This document shows positions 26,412-34,833 of a DNA stretch of 64,000 nt, piece after piece. The DNA is from Streptomyces sp. ASQP_92 (GTDB lineage Bacteria > Actinomycetota > Actinomycetes > Streptomycetales > Streptomycetaceae), in contig NZ_JAODUA010000003.1 in assembly GCF_025399895.1 (NCBI RefSeq), positions 1 through 64,000 of the forward strand, read 5' to 3'. The notes under the pieces were generated by a model, which worked only from the letters and a program-made list of their open reading frames with translations, was not told the DNA's origin and searched no databases. The stretch's first letter is position 1. Each line of letters begins with the position of its first letter. The position numbers and the translations under genes are program-made.

Positions 26412-27176
26412 GTGATGGCACTGGCCGCCGTCGGCTCGATGAACGAGACGGTCTTCAGCGGGGCCCTTCTCGTGGCCCTGCCGGTCGCCGTACTCGGCGG
26501 CCTCGTCTCGTTCTTCTCGCCCTGCGTACTGCCCCTGGTCCCCGGCTATCTCTCGTACGTGACCGGAGTCACCGGCACCGACCTGGCCGAGGCCCGGCGC
26601 GGCCGGATGGTCGCCGGCGCCGGCCTGTTCGTCCTCGGCTTCACCGCCGTCTTCGTCTCCGGCGGCGCGCTGTTCGGCTACTTCGGCCAGAACCTCCAGA
26701 CCCACAGCACCGCGCTCTCCAAGATCCTCGGCGTCCTCATGATCCTCATGGGCGTCTTCTTCCTGGGCCTCATGCCGTGGATGACCCAGCGCGAATTCCG
26801 CTTCCACAAGCGGCCGGTGACCGGTCTCGCGGGAGCGCCACTGCTCGGCGCCCTGTTCGGCATCGGCTGGACGCCGTGCCTGGGCCCGACGCTCACCTCG
26901 GTGAACGCGCTGGCCATGGACCAGGCGAGCGCCGGGCGCGGGGCGATACTGACGGTCGCGTACTGTCTCGGCCTCGGACTGCCCTTCGTGCTCGCGGCGG
27001 TCGCCTTCCGCAAGGCGCTCGGAGCCTTCGGCTGGGTCAAGAAGCACTACGCATGGGTGATGCGGATCGGCGGCGGCATGATGATCGTGACCGGGGTGCT
27101 GCTGCTGACCGGCGCTTGGGCGGAGCTCGTCCAGCAGGTTCAGGGCTGGTCCCAAGGCTTTCAGGTGGGTGTCTGA
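26412..27176 (+). CDS. ccdA: Cytochrome c biogenesis protein CcdA
   Basis: A 254-residue membrane protein with six predicted helices that passes reducing power from cytoplasmic thioredoxin to extracytoplasmic thioredoxins. The two conserved cysteines are in SFFSPCVLPLVPGY and GIGWTPCLGPTL, as in CcdA and the core of DsbD. The GTG at 26412, or the ATG one codon later, follows the resA stop closely, and resB begins three bases after its end. All four genes form one operon. Confidence 0.93.
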   Translation: MMALAAVGSMNETVFSGALLVALPVAVLGGLVSFFSPCVLPLVPGYLSYVTGVTGTDLAEARRGRMVAGAGLFVLGFTAVFVSGGALFGYFGQNLQTHSTALSKILGVLMILMGVFFLGLMPWMTQREFRFHKRPVTGLAGAPLLGALFGIGWTPCLGPTLTSVNALAMDQASAGRGAILTVAYCLGLGLPFVLAAVAFRKALGAFGWVKKHYAWVMRIGGGMMIVTGVLLLTGAWAELVQQVQGWSQGFQVGV

Positions 27177-27179
27177 CGC

Positions 27180-28892
27180 ATGAGCAAGATCGACAAGACC
27201 GGACCGGCTCCGGAGCCCGACCTCGGCGAGGCCGGGGCGCAGCTCTCCACCGCGCCCACCGAGGAGCGGTCCAACGGCCCCGTCGGCATCGGGGCGTTCG
27301 GCTGGATCCGCTGGTTCTGGCGTCAGCTCACCTCGATGCGGGTCGCGCTGATCCTGCTCTTCCTGCTGTCGCTCGGCGCCATCCCCGGCTCGCTGATCCC
27401 GCAGACCAGCGTGGACGAGATGAAGGTCGCCGACTTCCAGAAGCGGCACGACACCATCTCGCCGATCTACGACAAGCTCGGCCTGTTCCACGTCTACAGC
27501 TCGGTGTGGTTCTCCGCGATCTACATCCTGCTGTTCGTCTCGCTCATCGGCTGCATCGTGCCGCGCACCTGGCAGTTCGTCGGCCAGCTCCGCGGTCGGC
27601 CGCCGGCCGCGCCCGGCCGCCTGACCCGGCTGCCCGCGTACACGACGTGGCGTACCGAGGCCGAGCCCGAGCACGTCCGCGAGGCCGCGCTCGCGCTGCT
27701 CAAGAGCCGCCGCTTCCGCTCCCGGATCAGCGGGGACGCCGTCGCCGCCGAGAAGGGCTATCTGCGCGAGGCCGGGAACCTGATCTTCCACGTCTCGCTG
27801 ATCGTGATCCTGGTCGCGTTCGCCACCGGCCAGCTCTTCAAGTCCGAGGGCGGCAAGCTGATCGTCCAGGGCGACGGGTTCTCCAACACCCTCACCCAGT
27901 ACGACGACTTCAAGTCGGGCTCGATGTTCGACACCGAGGACCTCACCCCGTTCAGCTTCACCCTGGACCGCTTCGACGCGTCGTACGAGCGCAACGGGCC
28001 CGAGCTGGGCACGGCCCGCGAGTTCAAGGCGCATCTGACGTACTCCGAGGGCGCCGACGGCAAGCCCCGGCAGAAGGCCGTCGAGGTCAACAAGCCGCTC
28101 GTCGTCGACGGCTCCAAGGTCTACCTGCTCTCCCACGGTTACGCGCCGTCGGTCACCGTCAAGGACGGCAAGGGCAATGTGGTCTTCCACGGCGCGGTGC
28201 CGCTGCTGCCGATGGACAACAACCTCACCTCCAGCGGCGCCATCAAGGTGCTCGACGGGTACCGCGACGCCAAGGGCAACAAGGACCAGCTCGGCTTCGC
28301 CGCGTTCTTCGTGCCGACGTTCGGCGGCAAGGGCACCGGGGCGACCCAGATGTTCTCGAAGTTCCCCGCGCCCGACTTCCCGGTCCTCAACATCGGCGCC
28401 TACCACGGCGACCTCGGCCTCAACTCGGGCCTGCCCAAGAACGTGTACCAGCTGGACACCAGCAGCCGCTCGATCACGCCCTTCAAGGACGACCAGGGCA
28501 AGATCCTCAAGAAGCTGCTGCTGCCCGGCGAGAGCCTCCAACTGCCGGACGGCGCCGGGTCGATCACCTTCGACAAGGGCCCCATCAAGCAGTGGGCGAG
28601 CTTCCAGATCACCCACCAGCCCGGCAGCGGCCTCGCCCTCGCGGGCGCGATCGGTGCCATCGCCGGCCTCGCCGGATCGCTGTTCATCCAGCGGCGCCGG
28701 GTCTGGGTCCGGGCCGTCAGGGGCGACGACGGAGTGACCGTCGTCGAGATGGCCGGGCTCGGCCGCAGTGAGTCCGCGAAGCTTCCCGAGGAGCTGGCCG
28801 ACCTCGCGGTCACGCTCATCCCCGAGGCGCCCACCGCGCCGGATCCCGAACCCGAATCCGCAGTTGTTCCTGCCGAAGGGGCTGAGAAGTGA
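27180..28892 (+). CDS. resB: Cytochrome c biogenesis protein ResB
   Basis: A 570-residue System II heme-handling subunit. After a cytoplasmic tail there are helices around residues 45-65 and 105-125, a third near 195-220, a large extracytoplasmic domain (about 225-475), and a final helix near residue 490, followed by a charged tail. Family blocks include RWFWRQLTSMRVALILLFLLS, GSLIPQ and FNTLTQYDDF-like sequence in the outer domain. It works with CcsB to carry heme across the membrane and attach it to apocytochrome c. Its stop overlaps the CcsB GTG start by four bases. Confidence 0.93.
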   Translation: MSKIDKTGPAPEPDLGEAGAQLSTAPTEERSNGPVGIGAFGWIRWFWRQLTSMRVALILLFLLSLGAIPGSLIPQTSVDEMKVADFQKRHDTISPIYDKLGLFHVYSSVWFSAIYILLFVSLIGCIVPRTWQFVGQLRGRPPAAPGRLTRLPAYTTWRTEAEPEHVREAALALLKSRRFRSRISGDAVAAEKGYLREAGNLIFHVSLIVILVAFATGQLFKSEGGKLIVQGDGFSNTLTQYDDFKSGSMFDTEDLTPFSFTLDRFDASYERNGPELGTAREFKAHLTYSEGADGKPRQKAVEVNKPLVVDGSKVYLLSHGYAPSVTVKDGKGNVVFHGAVPLLPMDNNLTSSGAIKVLDGYRDAKGNKDQLGFAAFFVPTFGGKGTGATQMFSKFPAPDFPVLNIGAYHGDLGLNSGLPKNVYQLDTSSRSITPFKDDQGKILKKLLLPGESLQLPDGAGSITFDKGPIKQWASFQITHQPGSGLALAGAIGAIAGLAGSLFIQRRRVWVRAVRGDDGVTVVEMAGLGRSESAKLPEELADLAVTLIPEAPTAPDPEPESAVVPAEGAEK

Positions 28893-29977
28893 ATCTCGCC
28901 GCCGCCACCAATGAGAGCCTGGCGCACACCAGCAACTACCTGATCTATTCGTCGATGGCCGTGTACCTGCTGGCCTTCTTCGCCAACATGGCCGAGTGGC
29001 TGTTCGGCAGCCGCAGCAAGGTCGCCCGTACGGCGGCCGCGCTGACCGGCGCCGGTGAGTCCCAGGACGCGGGCACCGTGAAGGTCGAGGTCGCCACCAA
29101 GAACGGCGGCACCACCGTCCTGGAACGCCCCAAGGTCGTGACCCGGTCCGCCAGTGGCGCCCGGAACGTACCGGACGGGCCCGGCGCGTCGGGCGGGGAC
29201 GAGAAGGGCGACCTCTACGGCCGCATCGCCGTCTCCCTGACGGTGCTCGCCTTCCTCATCGAGTTCGCCGGTGTGCTCACCCGCGCGCTGTCCGTACAGC
29301 GGGCGCCGTGGGGCAACATGTACGAGTTCAACCTGACCTTCTCCACGGTCGCGGTCGGCGTGTACCTGGCGCTGCTCGCCCTGAAGAAGAACGTCGGCTG
29401 GCTCGGCCTTCCGCTGGTCACCACGGTCCTGCTCGACCTCGGCCTCGCCGTCACCGTGCTCTACACCGCCAGCGACCAGCTCGTGCCCGCGCTGCACTCG
29501 TACTGGCTGTGGATCCACGTCTCCACCGCGATCTTCTGCGGCGCGGTGTTCTACGTGGGCGCGGTCGCCACGATCCTGTACCTCTTCCGCGACCGGTACG
29601 AGGCCAAGCTGGCGGAGGGCGGCAAGCCCGGCAGCTTCGCGACCTCCGTCATGGAGCGCCTGCCCGCCGCGTCCTCGCTCGACAAGTTCTCCTACCGCGT
29701 GAACGCGGCGGTCTTCCCGCTGTGGACGTTCACGATCATCGCGGGGGCGATCTGGGCGGGGGACGCGTGGGGCCGCTACTGGGGCTGGGACCCCAAGGAG
29801 GTCTGGTCCTTCATCACCTGGGTCGCGTATGCCTGCTACCTGCACGCCCGCGCCACGGCCGGTTGGAAGGGCCGCAAGGCGGCGACGCTCGCGTTGATCG
29901 CGTTCGGGTGCTGGCTGTTCAACTACTACGGCGTGAACATCTTCGTGAACGGCAAGCACTCGTACGCGGGGGTTTGA
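28889..29977 (+). CDS. ccsB: Cytochrome c biogenesis protein CcsB (ResC)
   Basis: A 362-residue integral membrane protein that forms the heme-presenting half of the System II synthase. The heme-binding WWD-type segment reads WGRYWGWDPKEVWSF near the C-terminus, flanked by His residues in nearby loops (HSYWLWIHVS, then YLHARAT). An N-terminal helix and a variable charged linker precede the core. It is the last gene of the resA-ccdA-resB-ccsB operon. The GTG start overlaps the resB stop. Confidence 0.94.
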   Translation: MNLAAATNESLAHTSNYLIYSSMAVYLLAFFANMAEWLFGSRSKVARTAAALTGAGESQDAGTVKVEVATKNGGTTVLERPKVVTRSASGARNVPDGPGASGGDEKGDLYGRIAVSLTVLAFLIEFAGVLTRALSVQRAPWGNMYEFNLTFSTVAVGVYLALLALKKNVGWLGLPLVTTVLLDLGLAVTVLYTASDQLVPALHSYWLWIHVSTAIFCGAVFYVGAVATILYLFRDRYEAKLAEGGKPGSFATSVMERLPAASSLDKFSYRVNAAVFPLWTFTIIAGAIWAGDAWGRYWGWDPKEVWSFITWVAYACYLHARATAGWKGRKAATLALIAFGCWLFNYYGVNIFVNGKHSYAGV

Positions 29978-29994
29978 GCCGGGGGGTTTTCCCA

Positions 29995-30190
29995 CCCGCC
30001 CGCCCGTGCCACGGGTTGGTTGGTTCCGCCCCCCTGGGGCTCCGCCCCATACCCCGAGCACCTTTGCCCACCCGCCCGCCCGTGCGGCGGGGTTGGTTGG
30101 TTCCGGGCCTCCCTGGGGCTCCGCCCCAGACCCCGTATCGCGCCTTAAGGGCGCTCGTCCTCAATCGCCGGACGGGCTGAGGTGCCCCGT
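29995..30190. repeat. GGGGCTCCGCCCC-type intergenic repeat block
   Basis: Two copies of a segment ending in CTGGGGCTCCGCCCCA (about 30031-30050 and 30110-30130), each preceded by a GGTTGGTTCCG element, followed by TTAAGGGCGCTCGTCCTC and CGCCGGACGGGCTGAGG. The same elements appear in reverse order and orientation at about 44236-44460. Each CTGGGGC/GCCCCAG segment can form a hairpin and may also end ccsB transcription. Confidence 0.8.
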
Positions 30191-30212
30191 GCGGGCCCGC
30201 ACCGAGTAGCTA

Positions 30213-30403
30213 GGGGCGCGGGGAACTGCGCGAGAAGCGACCACGGTCCGCACATGACCGGGGGGTTAGGGGCGCGGGGAACTGCGCGATCAGCCACCTG
30301 CGGCCCGCAGACGAAAGCGGGTTTCAGGGGCGCGGGGAACTGCGCGAGAAGCGGGCACGGCCCGCACACGGCCGAGGGCTCAGGGGCGCGGGGAACTGCG
30401 CAA
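30213..30403. repeat. Four copies of the GGGGCGCGGGGAACTGCGCGA repeat
   Basis: Copies begin at 30213, 30269, 30327 and 30383, a period of 56-58 bases; the conserved core is about 20 bases, and the spacer between cores often contains GAAGCGNNCACGG and GGCCCGCA. Cores of this kind are scattered between genes across Streptomyces chromosomes. Nothing else is seen in the 29978-30453 gap. Confidence 0.9.
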
Positions 30404-30453
30404 ACGGCGGGGGAGCCGGGGGGCCCACCCCCGAGGGGGTTCGGGGAAGGGGG

Positions 30454-30852
30454 CTAGCTCTCTTCGCCACGCTCGCGCCGCTTCAACTCCTCCTCACGAC
30501 GCCGCAAATCCGCCTCCCAGTCCTGCAGCAACGCCTCGTCGTCCCGCAGCAACGCCTCGTGGTCCTTCGGCATCGCCCCGTCCCCCTTCGCCCCCTCCCC
30601 GAGGGACGCGAGGAAGGCGGGGTTGTCGTCGGGGGCGGTCCAGCGGGAGGGGCCCGCGCCGGGACCCCGGCGGGCCTTGCCCGCCACCAGCCACGCGACC
30701 GGCCCGACCAGAACCTCGCCGAAGAGCAGCACGATGATGATCCACACCACCTTGGGGAGGCCCTTGACCTCTTCCTCGGGGGTGTTCAGGCAGTCGATGA
30801 ACGCGTAGATCCACAGCGCCAGGACCAGCAGGAACGGCAGATACCTGAGCAT
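30454..30852 (-). CDS. PLDc_N-domain membrane protein
   Basis: A 132-residue protein. The first 60 residues hold two transmembrane helices with the PLD-nuclease N-terminal (PLDc_N) pattern: ALWIYAFIDCLNTPEEEVKGLPKVVW-type sequence with the conserved Asp and Pro (motif around residues 13-38), then FGEVLVGPVAWLVAG. The C-terminal half is a long charged helix rich in Glu, Asp and Arg, probably a coiled coil facing the cytoplasm. No catalytic HKD motif is present. The role is unknown; it is a small membrane anchor divergent from the menaquinone genes. Confidence 0.8.
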   Translation of the reverse strand: MLRYLPFLLVLALWIYAFIDCLNTPEEEVKGLPKVVWIIIVLLFGEVLVGPVAWLVAGKARRGPGAGPSRWTAPDDNPAFLASLGEGAKGDGAMPKDHEALLRDDEALLQDWEADLRRREEELKRRERGEES

Positions 30853-30914
30853 GTTCTAACGGTCCCCCCGGGAACGGTTGCGGGCCGTGCCTCGGCCCCG
30901 GTGACGGGCCCAGG

Positions 30915-30932
30915 GTATCGGGTGCCCGATAC
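30915..30932. promoter_or_regulatory. 18-base palindrome over the promoter of the menaquinone decarboxylase operon
   Basis: GTATCGGG-TG-CCCGATAC is a perfect 8-2-8 inverted repeat. Its right arm supplies most of a GATACT -10-like box (30928-30933) that ends seven bases before the ATG at 30941. A protein bound here would block the promoter directly. Confidence 0.65.
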
Positions 30933-30940
30933 TTGACCCC

Positions 30941-32398
30941 ATGGCTTATGACGATCTCCGATCGCTGCTCAGGGCGCTGGAGCGCGAGGGCGACCTCAAG
31001 CGCATCAAGGCCGAGGTCGACCCGTATCTGGAAGTCGGCGAGATCGTCGACCGGGTCAACAAGGCCGGCGGCCCCGCCCTCCTCTTCGAGAACGTCAAGG
31101 GCGCCTCCATGCCCCTGGCCATGAACGTGTACGGCACCGACCGCCGGCTCCTCAAGGCGCTCGGTCTCTCCTCGTACGAGGAGATCAGCGACAAGATCGG
31201 CGGGCTGCTCAAGCCCGAGCTGCCGCAGGGGTTCGTCGGCATCCGCGAGGCCTTCGGCAAGCTCGGCTCGATGGTGCACGTGCCGCCGAAGAAGGTGAAG
31301 CAGGAGGCCGCGCCCGTCCAGGAGGTCGTCCTCAAGGGCGACGACGTCGATCTCGACCTGCTGCCCGCGCTGTTCACCTGGCCCGAGGACGGCGGCTCGT
31401 TCTTCAACCTGGGCCTCACCCACACCAAGCACCCCGAGACGGGTGTGCGCAACCTCGGCCTCTACCGCCTCCAGCGCCACGACAAGCGCACCATCGGCAT
31501 GCACTGGCAGATCCACAAGGACAGCCGCAACCACTACGCGGTCGCCGCCAAGCGCGGTGAGCGGCTGCCGGTCGCGATCGCCTTCGGCTGCCCGCCCGCC
31601 GTCACCTACGCCTCGACCGCGCCGCTGCCGGGCGACATCGACGAGTACCTCTTCGCCGGGTTCATCCAGGGCAAGCGGATCGAGATGGTCGACTGCAAGA
31701 CGGTGCCGCTCCAGGTCCCGGCCAACGCCGAGGTCGTCATCGAGGGCTGGCTGGAGCCGGGCGAGATGCTGCCCGAGGGCCCGTTCGGCGACCACACCGG
31801 GTTCTACACCCCGCAGGAACCGTTCCCCGCGCTGACGATCGACTGCGTCACCATGCGCAAGCGCCCGCTGCTCCAGTCCATCGTGGTCGGCCGCCCGCCC
31901 ACCGAGGACGGTCCGCTGGGCCGGGCCACCGAGCGGTTCTTCCTGCCGCTCCTCAAGATCATCGTGCCGGACATCGTGGACTACCACCTGCCGGAGTCGG
32001 GCGGCTTCCACAACTGCGCGATCGTCTCGATCGACAAGAAGTACCCCAAGCACGCCCAGAAGGTGATGCACGCCATCTGGGGCGCGCACATGATGTCCCT
32101 GACCAAGCTGATCGTGATCGTCGATGCCGACTGTGACGTCCACAATCTGCATGAAGTGTCCTGGCGGGCGTTCGGGAACACCGACTACGCCCGTGACCTG
32201 ACCGTCGTCGAAGGGCCGGTCGACCATCTCGACCACGCCTCCTACCAGCAGTTCTGGGGCGGCAAGGCGGGCATCGACGCGACCGCGAAGTGGCCCGAGG
32301 AGGGCTACACCCGCGACGGCGGCTGGCCCGCCATGGTCGAGTCGGACCCGGATACGGCGTCGAAGGTCGACCGCCGCTGGAAGGAGTACGGGCTCTAG
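30941..32398 (+). CDS. Menaquinone biosynthesis decarboxylase (UbiD family)
   Basis: A 485-residue UbiD-type decarboxylase that uses prenylated FMN made by UbiX. Family blocks include GGPALLFENVKG, the RLQRHDKRTIGMHWQIHKD segment near the cofactor site, and the acid-base residues in the EGPFGDHTGFYTPQEPFP region. In the futalosine pathway this member (sometimes called MqnL) removes the carboxyl group of the naphthoate intermediate. It overlaps the prenyltransferase gene by one base. A GATACT box seven bases before the ATG, with no ribosome site, suggests a leaderless transcript. Confidence 0.92.
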   Translation: MAYDDLRSLLRALEREGDLKRIKAEVDPYLEVGEIVDRVNKAGGPALLFENVKGASMPLAMNVYGTDRRLLKALGLSSYEEISDKIGGLLKPELPQGFVGIREAFGKLGSMVHVPPKKVKQEAAPVQEVVLKGDDVDLDLLPALFTWPEDGGSFFNLGLTHTKHPETGVRNLGLYRLQRHDKRTIGMHWQIHKDSRNHYAVAAKRGERLPVAIAFGCPPAVTYASTAPLPGDIDEYLFAGFIQGKRIEMVDCKTVPLQVPANAEVVIEGWLEPGEMLPEGPFGDHTGFYTPQEPFPALTIDCVTMRKRPLLQSIVVGRPPTEDGPLGRATERFFLPLLKIIVPDIVDYHLPESGGFHNCAIVSIDKKYPKHAQKVMHAIWGAHMMSLTKLIVIVDADCDVHNLHEVSWRAFGNTDYARDLTVVEGPVDHLDHASYQQFWGGKAGIDATAKWPEEGYTRDGGWPAMVESDPDTASKVDRRWKEYGL

Positions 32399-33300
32399 TG
32401 AGTGCCTCAGCCGCAGCGATGCCCCAGCCGGGCCGCACCAAGGCGTTTCTGCGCCTGGTCATGATCGAGCACTCGGTCTTCGCGCTGCCCTTCGCCTACA
32501 CCGCGGCCCTGACCGCGATGTACCAGCTCGACAAGAACATCCACTGGGGGCGGCTGCTCCTGGTCACCGTCGCCATGGTGGGCCTGCGCACCTTCGCGAT
32601 GGCCTGCAACCGGATCATCGACCGCGAGATCGACGCCCGTAACCCGCGCACCGCGGGCCGTGAACTGGTCACCGGCGCGGTGTCGGTGCGCTCGGCCTGG
32701 ACGGGTGCGCTCATCGCGCTCGTCGTCTTCCTCGGCGCGGCCGCCGCCCTCAACCCGCTGTGCCTGGCGCTCGCGCCGGTGGCGGTGGTCCCGATGGTGG
32801 TCTATCCGTACGGGAAGCGGTTCACCAACTTCCCGCAGGCCATCCTCGGTATCGCCCAGGCGATGGGCCCGGTCGGCGCGTGGATCGCGGTCACCGGCTC
32901 GTGGTCGTGGGACGCGGTGATCCTCGGCCTCGCGATCGGCATCTGGATCGGCGGCTTCGACCTGATCTACGCCTGCCAGGACGTGGAGGCCGACCGCGGC
33001 CACGGCGTGAAGTCGGTGCCGGCCCGCTTCGGCATCCCGGCCGCGATTCACGGCGCGCGCGGCTGCCACGCCGTGACGATGGCGCTGCTCGTCTGGTACG
33101 CCCTGGCGACCGGCGCCGGGTTCTTCTTCTGGCTGGGCCTCCTGATCGTGCTCGCGGCCTTCCTCTATGAGCACACCCTGGTCAAGCCGCACGACCTGTC
33201 CCGCCTCAACCGGGCGTTCTTCCAGGTCAACGGCTTCATCGGCATCGCCCTTTTCGTCTGTGCGCTGATCGATCTGCTGGTGCGGGGCCTGACCGTCTGA
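32398..33300 (+). CDS. mqnP: Menaquinone prenyltransferase MqnP (UbiA family)
   Basis: A 300-residue membrane prenyltransferase with eight or nine helices. The two Asp-rich motifs that bind Mg and prenyl diphosphate are NRIIDREIDARNPRT and DLIYACQDVEADRGHG. It attaches the polyprenyl tail to the naphthoate in the futalosine route. The GTG start shares its G with the UbiD-type stop (TAGTG), a tight coupling. The UbiX gene follows after 44 bases. Confidence 0.93.
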   Translation: MSASAAAMPQPGRTKAFLRLVMIEHSVFALPFAYTAALTAMYQLDKNIHWGRLLLVTVAMVGLRTFAMACNRIIDREIDARNPRTAGRELVTGAVSVRSAWTGALIALVVFLGAAAALNPLCLALAPVAVVPMVVYPYGKRFTNFPQAILGIAQAMGPVGAWIAVTGSWSWDAVILGLAIGIWIGGFDLIYACQDVEADRGHGVKSVPARFGIPAAIHGARGCHAVTMALLVWYALATGAGFFFWLGLLIVLAAFLYEHTLVKPHDLSRLNRAFFQVNGFIGIALFVCALIDLLVRGLTV

Positions 33301-33344
33301 GCACCTGACCCGGCCCCGCCGGGCCGCCGGATAGGCTCGGACAC

Positions 33345-34067
33345 GTGGAGCACGTGAACGTACACAGTCAGCAGCGCACGCCCTGGATCGTCGGCGTGTC
33401 GGGTGCCTCGGGGACGCCGTACGCGGCGGCGGTGCTGCGCGCGCTGCTGGCCGCGGGGGAGAGCGTCGACCTGGTGGTGTCGCGGGCCTCGCGTCTGACG
33501 CTGCTCGACGAGACGGGCATCGCCTTCCGGGACGCGCACTGGCAGGACGATCTGCGGGCGTGGCTGGCGCGTGGTGCGGACGGCAAGCCGGACACGTTCG
33601 GCGGGCTCGACGTCTCGGACGTACGCCACTGGGCGGCGGGGGATCTCGCGGCGGGGCCCTCGTCGGGCTCGTACCCGGTGAAGGGGATGCTGATCGTGCC
33701 GGCGTCGACGGCCTGTGTGGCCGGGGTCGCGCTCGGGCTTTCGAAGGACCTGTTGCAGCGGGCCGCGAGCGTGACGCTCAAGGAGCGGCGGAAGCTGGTG
33801 GTCGCGGTGCGCGAGACGCCGTTGAACGGGCAGACACTCAAGCACCTGGTGACGCTGGACGAGGCGGGCGCCGTGGTGCTGCCCGCCTCTCCGGCGTTCT
33901 ACGCGGGTGCGACGCACATCCAGGATCTGGTGGACTTCGTCGCGGGGCGTGTACTGGACGCGGCGGGGGTGCCGCACGGCCTGTACCGCCGTTGGGAGGG
34001 AGAGCTCGGATCGGGGCGCCCCATCGAGCGGCGCCGAGACCTCGGGGGAGGCTCCCCGGGGGATTAG
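33345..34067 (+). CDS. ubiX: Flavin prenyltransferase UbiX
   Basis: A 240-residue enzyme that joins dimethylallyl phosphate to FMN to make the cofactor of UbiD decarboxylases, here the one encoded two genes upstream. Motifs are VGVSGASGTPYAAAVL at the FMN site, MLIVPASTACVAGVALG, and RRKLVVAVRETPLN, whose Arg contacts the phosphate. TAGGCT ends seven bases before the GTG at 33345, so it may have its own leaderless transcript besides reading through from mqnP. A second GTG lies three codons downstream. Its last four bases overlap a convergent small gene. Confidence 0.92.
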   Translation: MEHVNVHSQQRTPWIVGVSGASGTPYAAAVLRALLAAGESVDLVVSRASRLTLLDETGIAFRDAHWQDDLRAWLARGADGKPDTFGGLDVSDVRHWAAGDLAAGPSSGSYPVKGMLIVPASTACVAGVALGLSKDLLQRAASVTLKERRKLVVAVRETPLNGQTLKHLVTLDEAGAVVLPASPAFYAGATHIQDLVDFVAGRVLDAAGVPHGLYRRWEGELGSGRPIERRRDLGGGSPGD

Positions 34068-34186
34068 CGCTTCTTGGCGGCGCGCTTGGGCGCGCGGAGC
34101 TTCGCCGAGGGCTGGTTGGCACGGGACCGGTTGGCCAGATCCTGAAGCTCGCGCATCCGGGCGTAGGCCATCTCGATCGTGTACAC
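34064..34186 (-). CDS. Small basic protein, 40 residues
   Basis: A short gene with a good AGGAG ribosome site eight bases before its GTG. The product has an amphipathic helix (IEMAYARMRELQDLANRSRA) and a Lys/Arg/Ala-rich tail, RAPKRAAKKR, giving it a strong positive charge that could fit nucleic acid or ribosome binding. I recall similar short reading frames annotated as hypothetical in other Streptomyces; this was not checked. It ends over the ubiX stop and is divergent from the Lrp-type regulator. Confidence 0.65.
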   Translation of the reverse strand: MYTIEMAYARMRELQDLANRSRANQPSAKLRAPKRAAKKR

Positions 34187-34310
34187 GGTGACAACTCCTG
34201 AAAGATCGTCTTTGATCTGCTGGAAATTTATCCATACAGCTGCATGATTCGCAGGGTGTCGCCCCTGCATGCCTTAGATTCTACACGTAAACTCGCGGTA
34301 TCGCTGAACA

Positions 34311-34778
34311 ATGGAAGGCTTCAGGCATATGGACGCCGTCGATAGGCAGCTCATCCAGGCACTGCGCGAGAACGGCAGGGCCTCGTACGCGGAACTGGGC
34401 CGGCTCGTCGGGCTCTCCGGCCCCAGCGTCACCGACCGCATCAACCGCCTGGAGGCGGCCGGTGTCATCACCGGATACCGCGCCACCGTCGACGCCGCCT
34501 CGCTCGGCCTCGGCGTCACCGCGCTGATCGGCATCTCGCTCTCGGACGCCGCCGACCACGAGGACGTGGCCCGCCGGCTGCGCGACCTCGCCGAGATCGA
34601 GGACTGCTGGTTCATCGCCGGAGACGACTCGTACATGCTCAAGATCCGCGCCGGTGACGTGGACGGCCTGGAGAAGACGATCCGCCGCCTCGGCTCGACC
34701 AAGGGCGTCTCGCGCACCCGCACCACGATCGTGCTCTCCACGAAGTGGGAGAACCGGGTCGGGGAACTTCCCGAGTAG
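34311..34778 (+). CDS. Lrp/AsnC-family transcriptional regulator
   Basis: A 155-residue regulator. The N-terminal helix-turn-helix reads DRQLIQALRENGRASYAELGRLVGLS and the C-terminal half is a RAM/AsnC effector domain (VTALIGISLSDAADHEDVARRL, then DDSYMLKIRAGD). Such proteins form octamers and respond to amino acids. It may start at 34311 or at the ATG at 34329, which has GGAAGG ten bases upstream. It sits among menaquinone genes but is not obviously part of that pathway. Confidence 0.88.
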   Translation: MEGFRHMDAVDRQLIQALRENGRASYAELGRLVGLSGPSVTDRINRLEAAGVITGYRATVDAASLGLGVTALIGISLSDAADHEDVARRLRDLAEIEDCWFIAGDDSYMLKIRAGDVDGLEKTIRRLGSTKGVSRTRTTIVLSTKWENRVGELPE

Positions 34779-34833
34779 GCCGGGGCGTACCTTTGGTGGA
34801 GCCTGAAAGACACACGTATGGGAGGCGGCCTTG

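Noticed and set aside
26253-28616. 787-codon open frame opposite ccdA and resB
   Set aside because: Shadow of the GC-rich coding strand; no family features, while ccdA and resB have clear motifs.
30213-30403. CRISPR-like array: regular 20-base repeats with a 56-58 base period
   Set aside because: Spacers are similar to one another rather than unique, the same repeat occurs in several gaps and both orientations, and no cas genes are present.
30454-30852. Phospholipase D enzyme
   Set aside because: Only the membrane N-terminal domain is present; there is no HKD catalytic motif.
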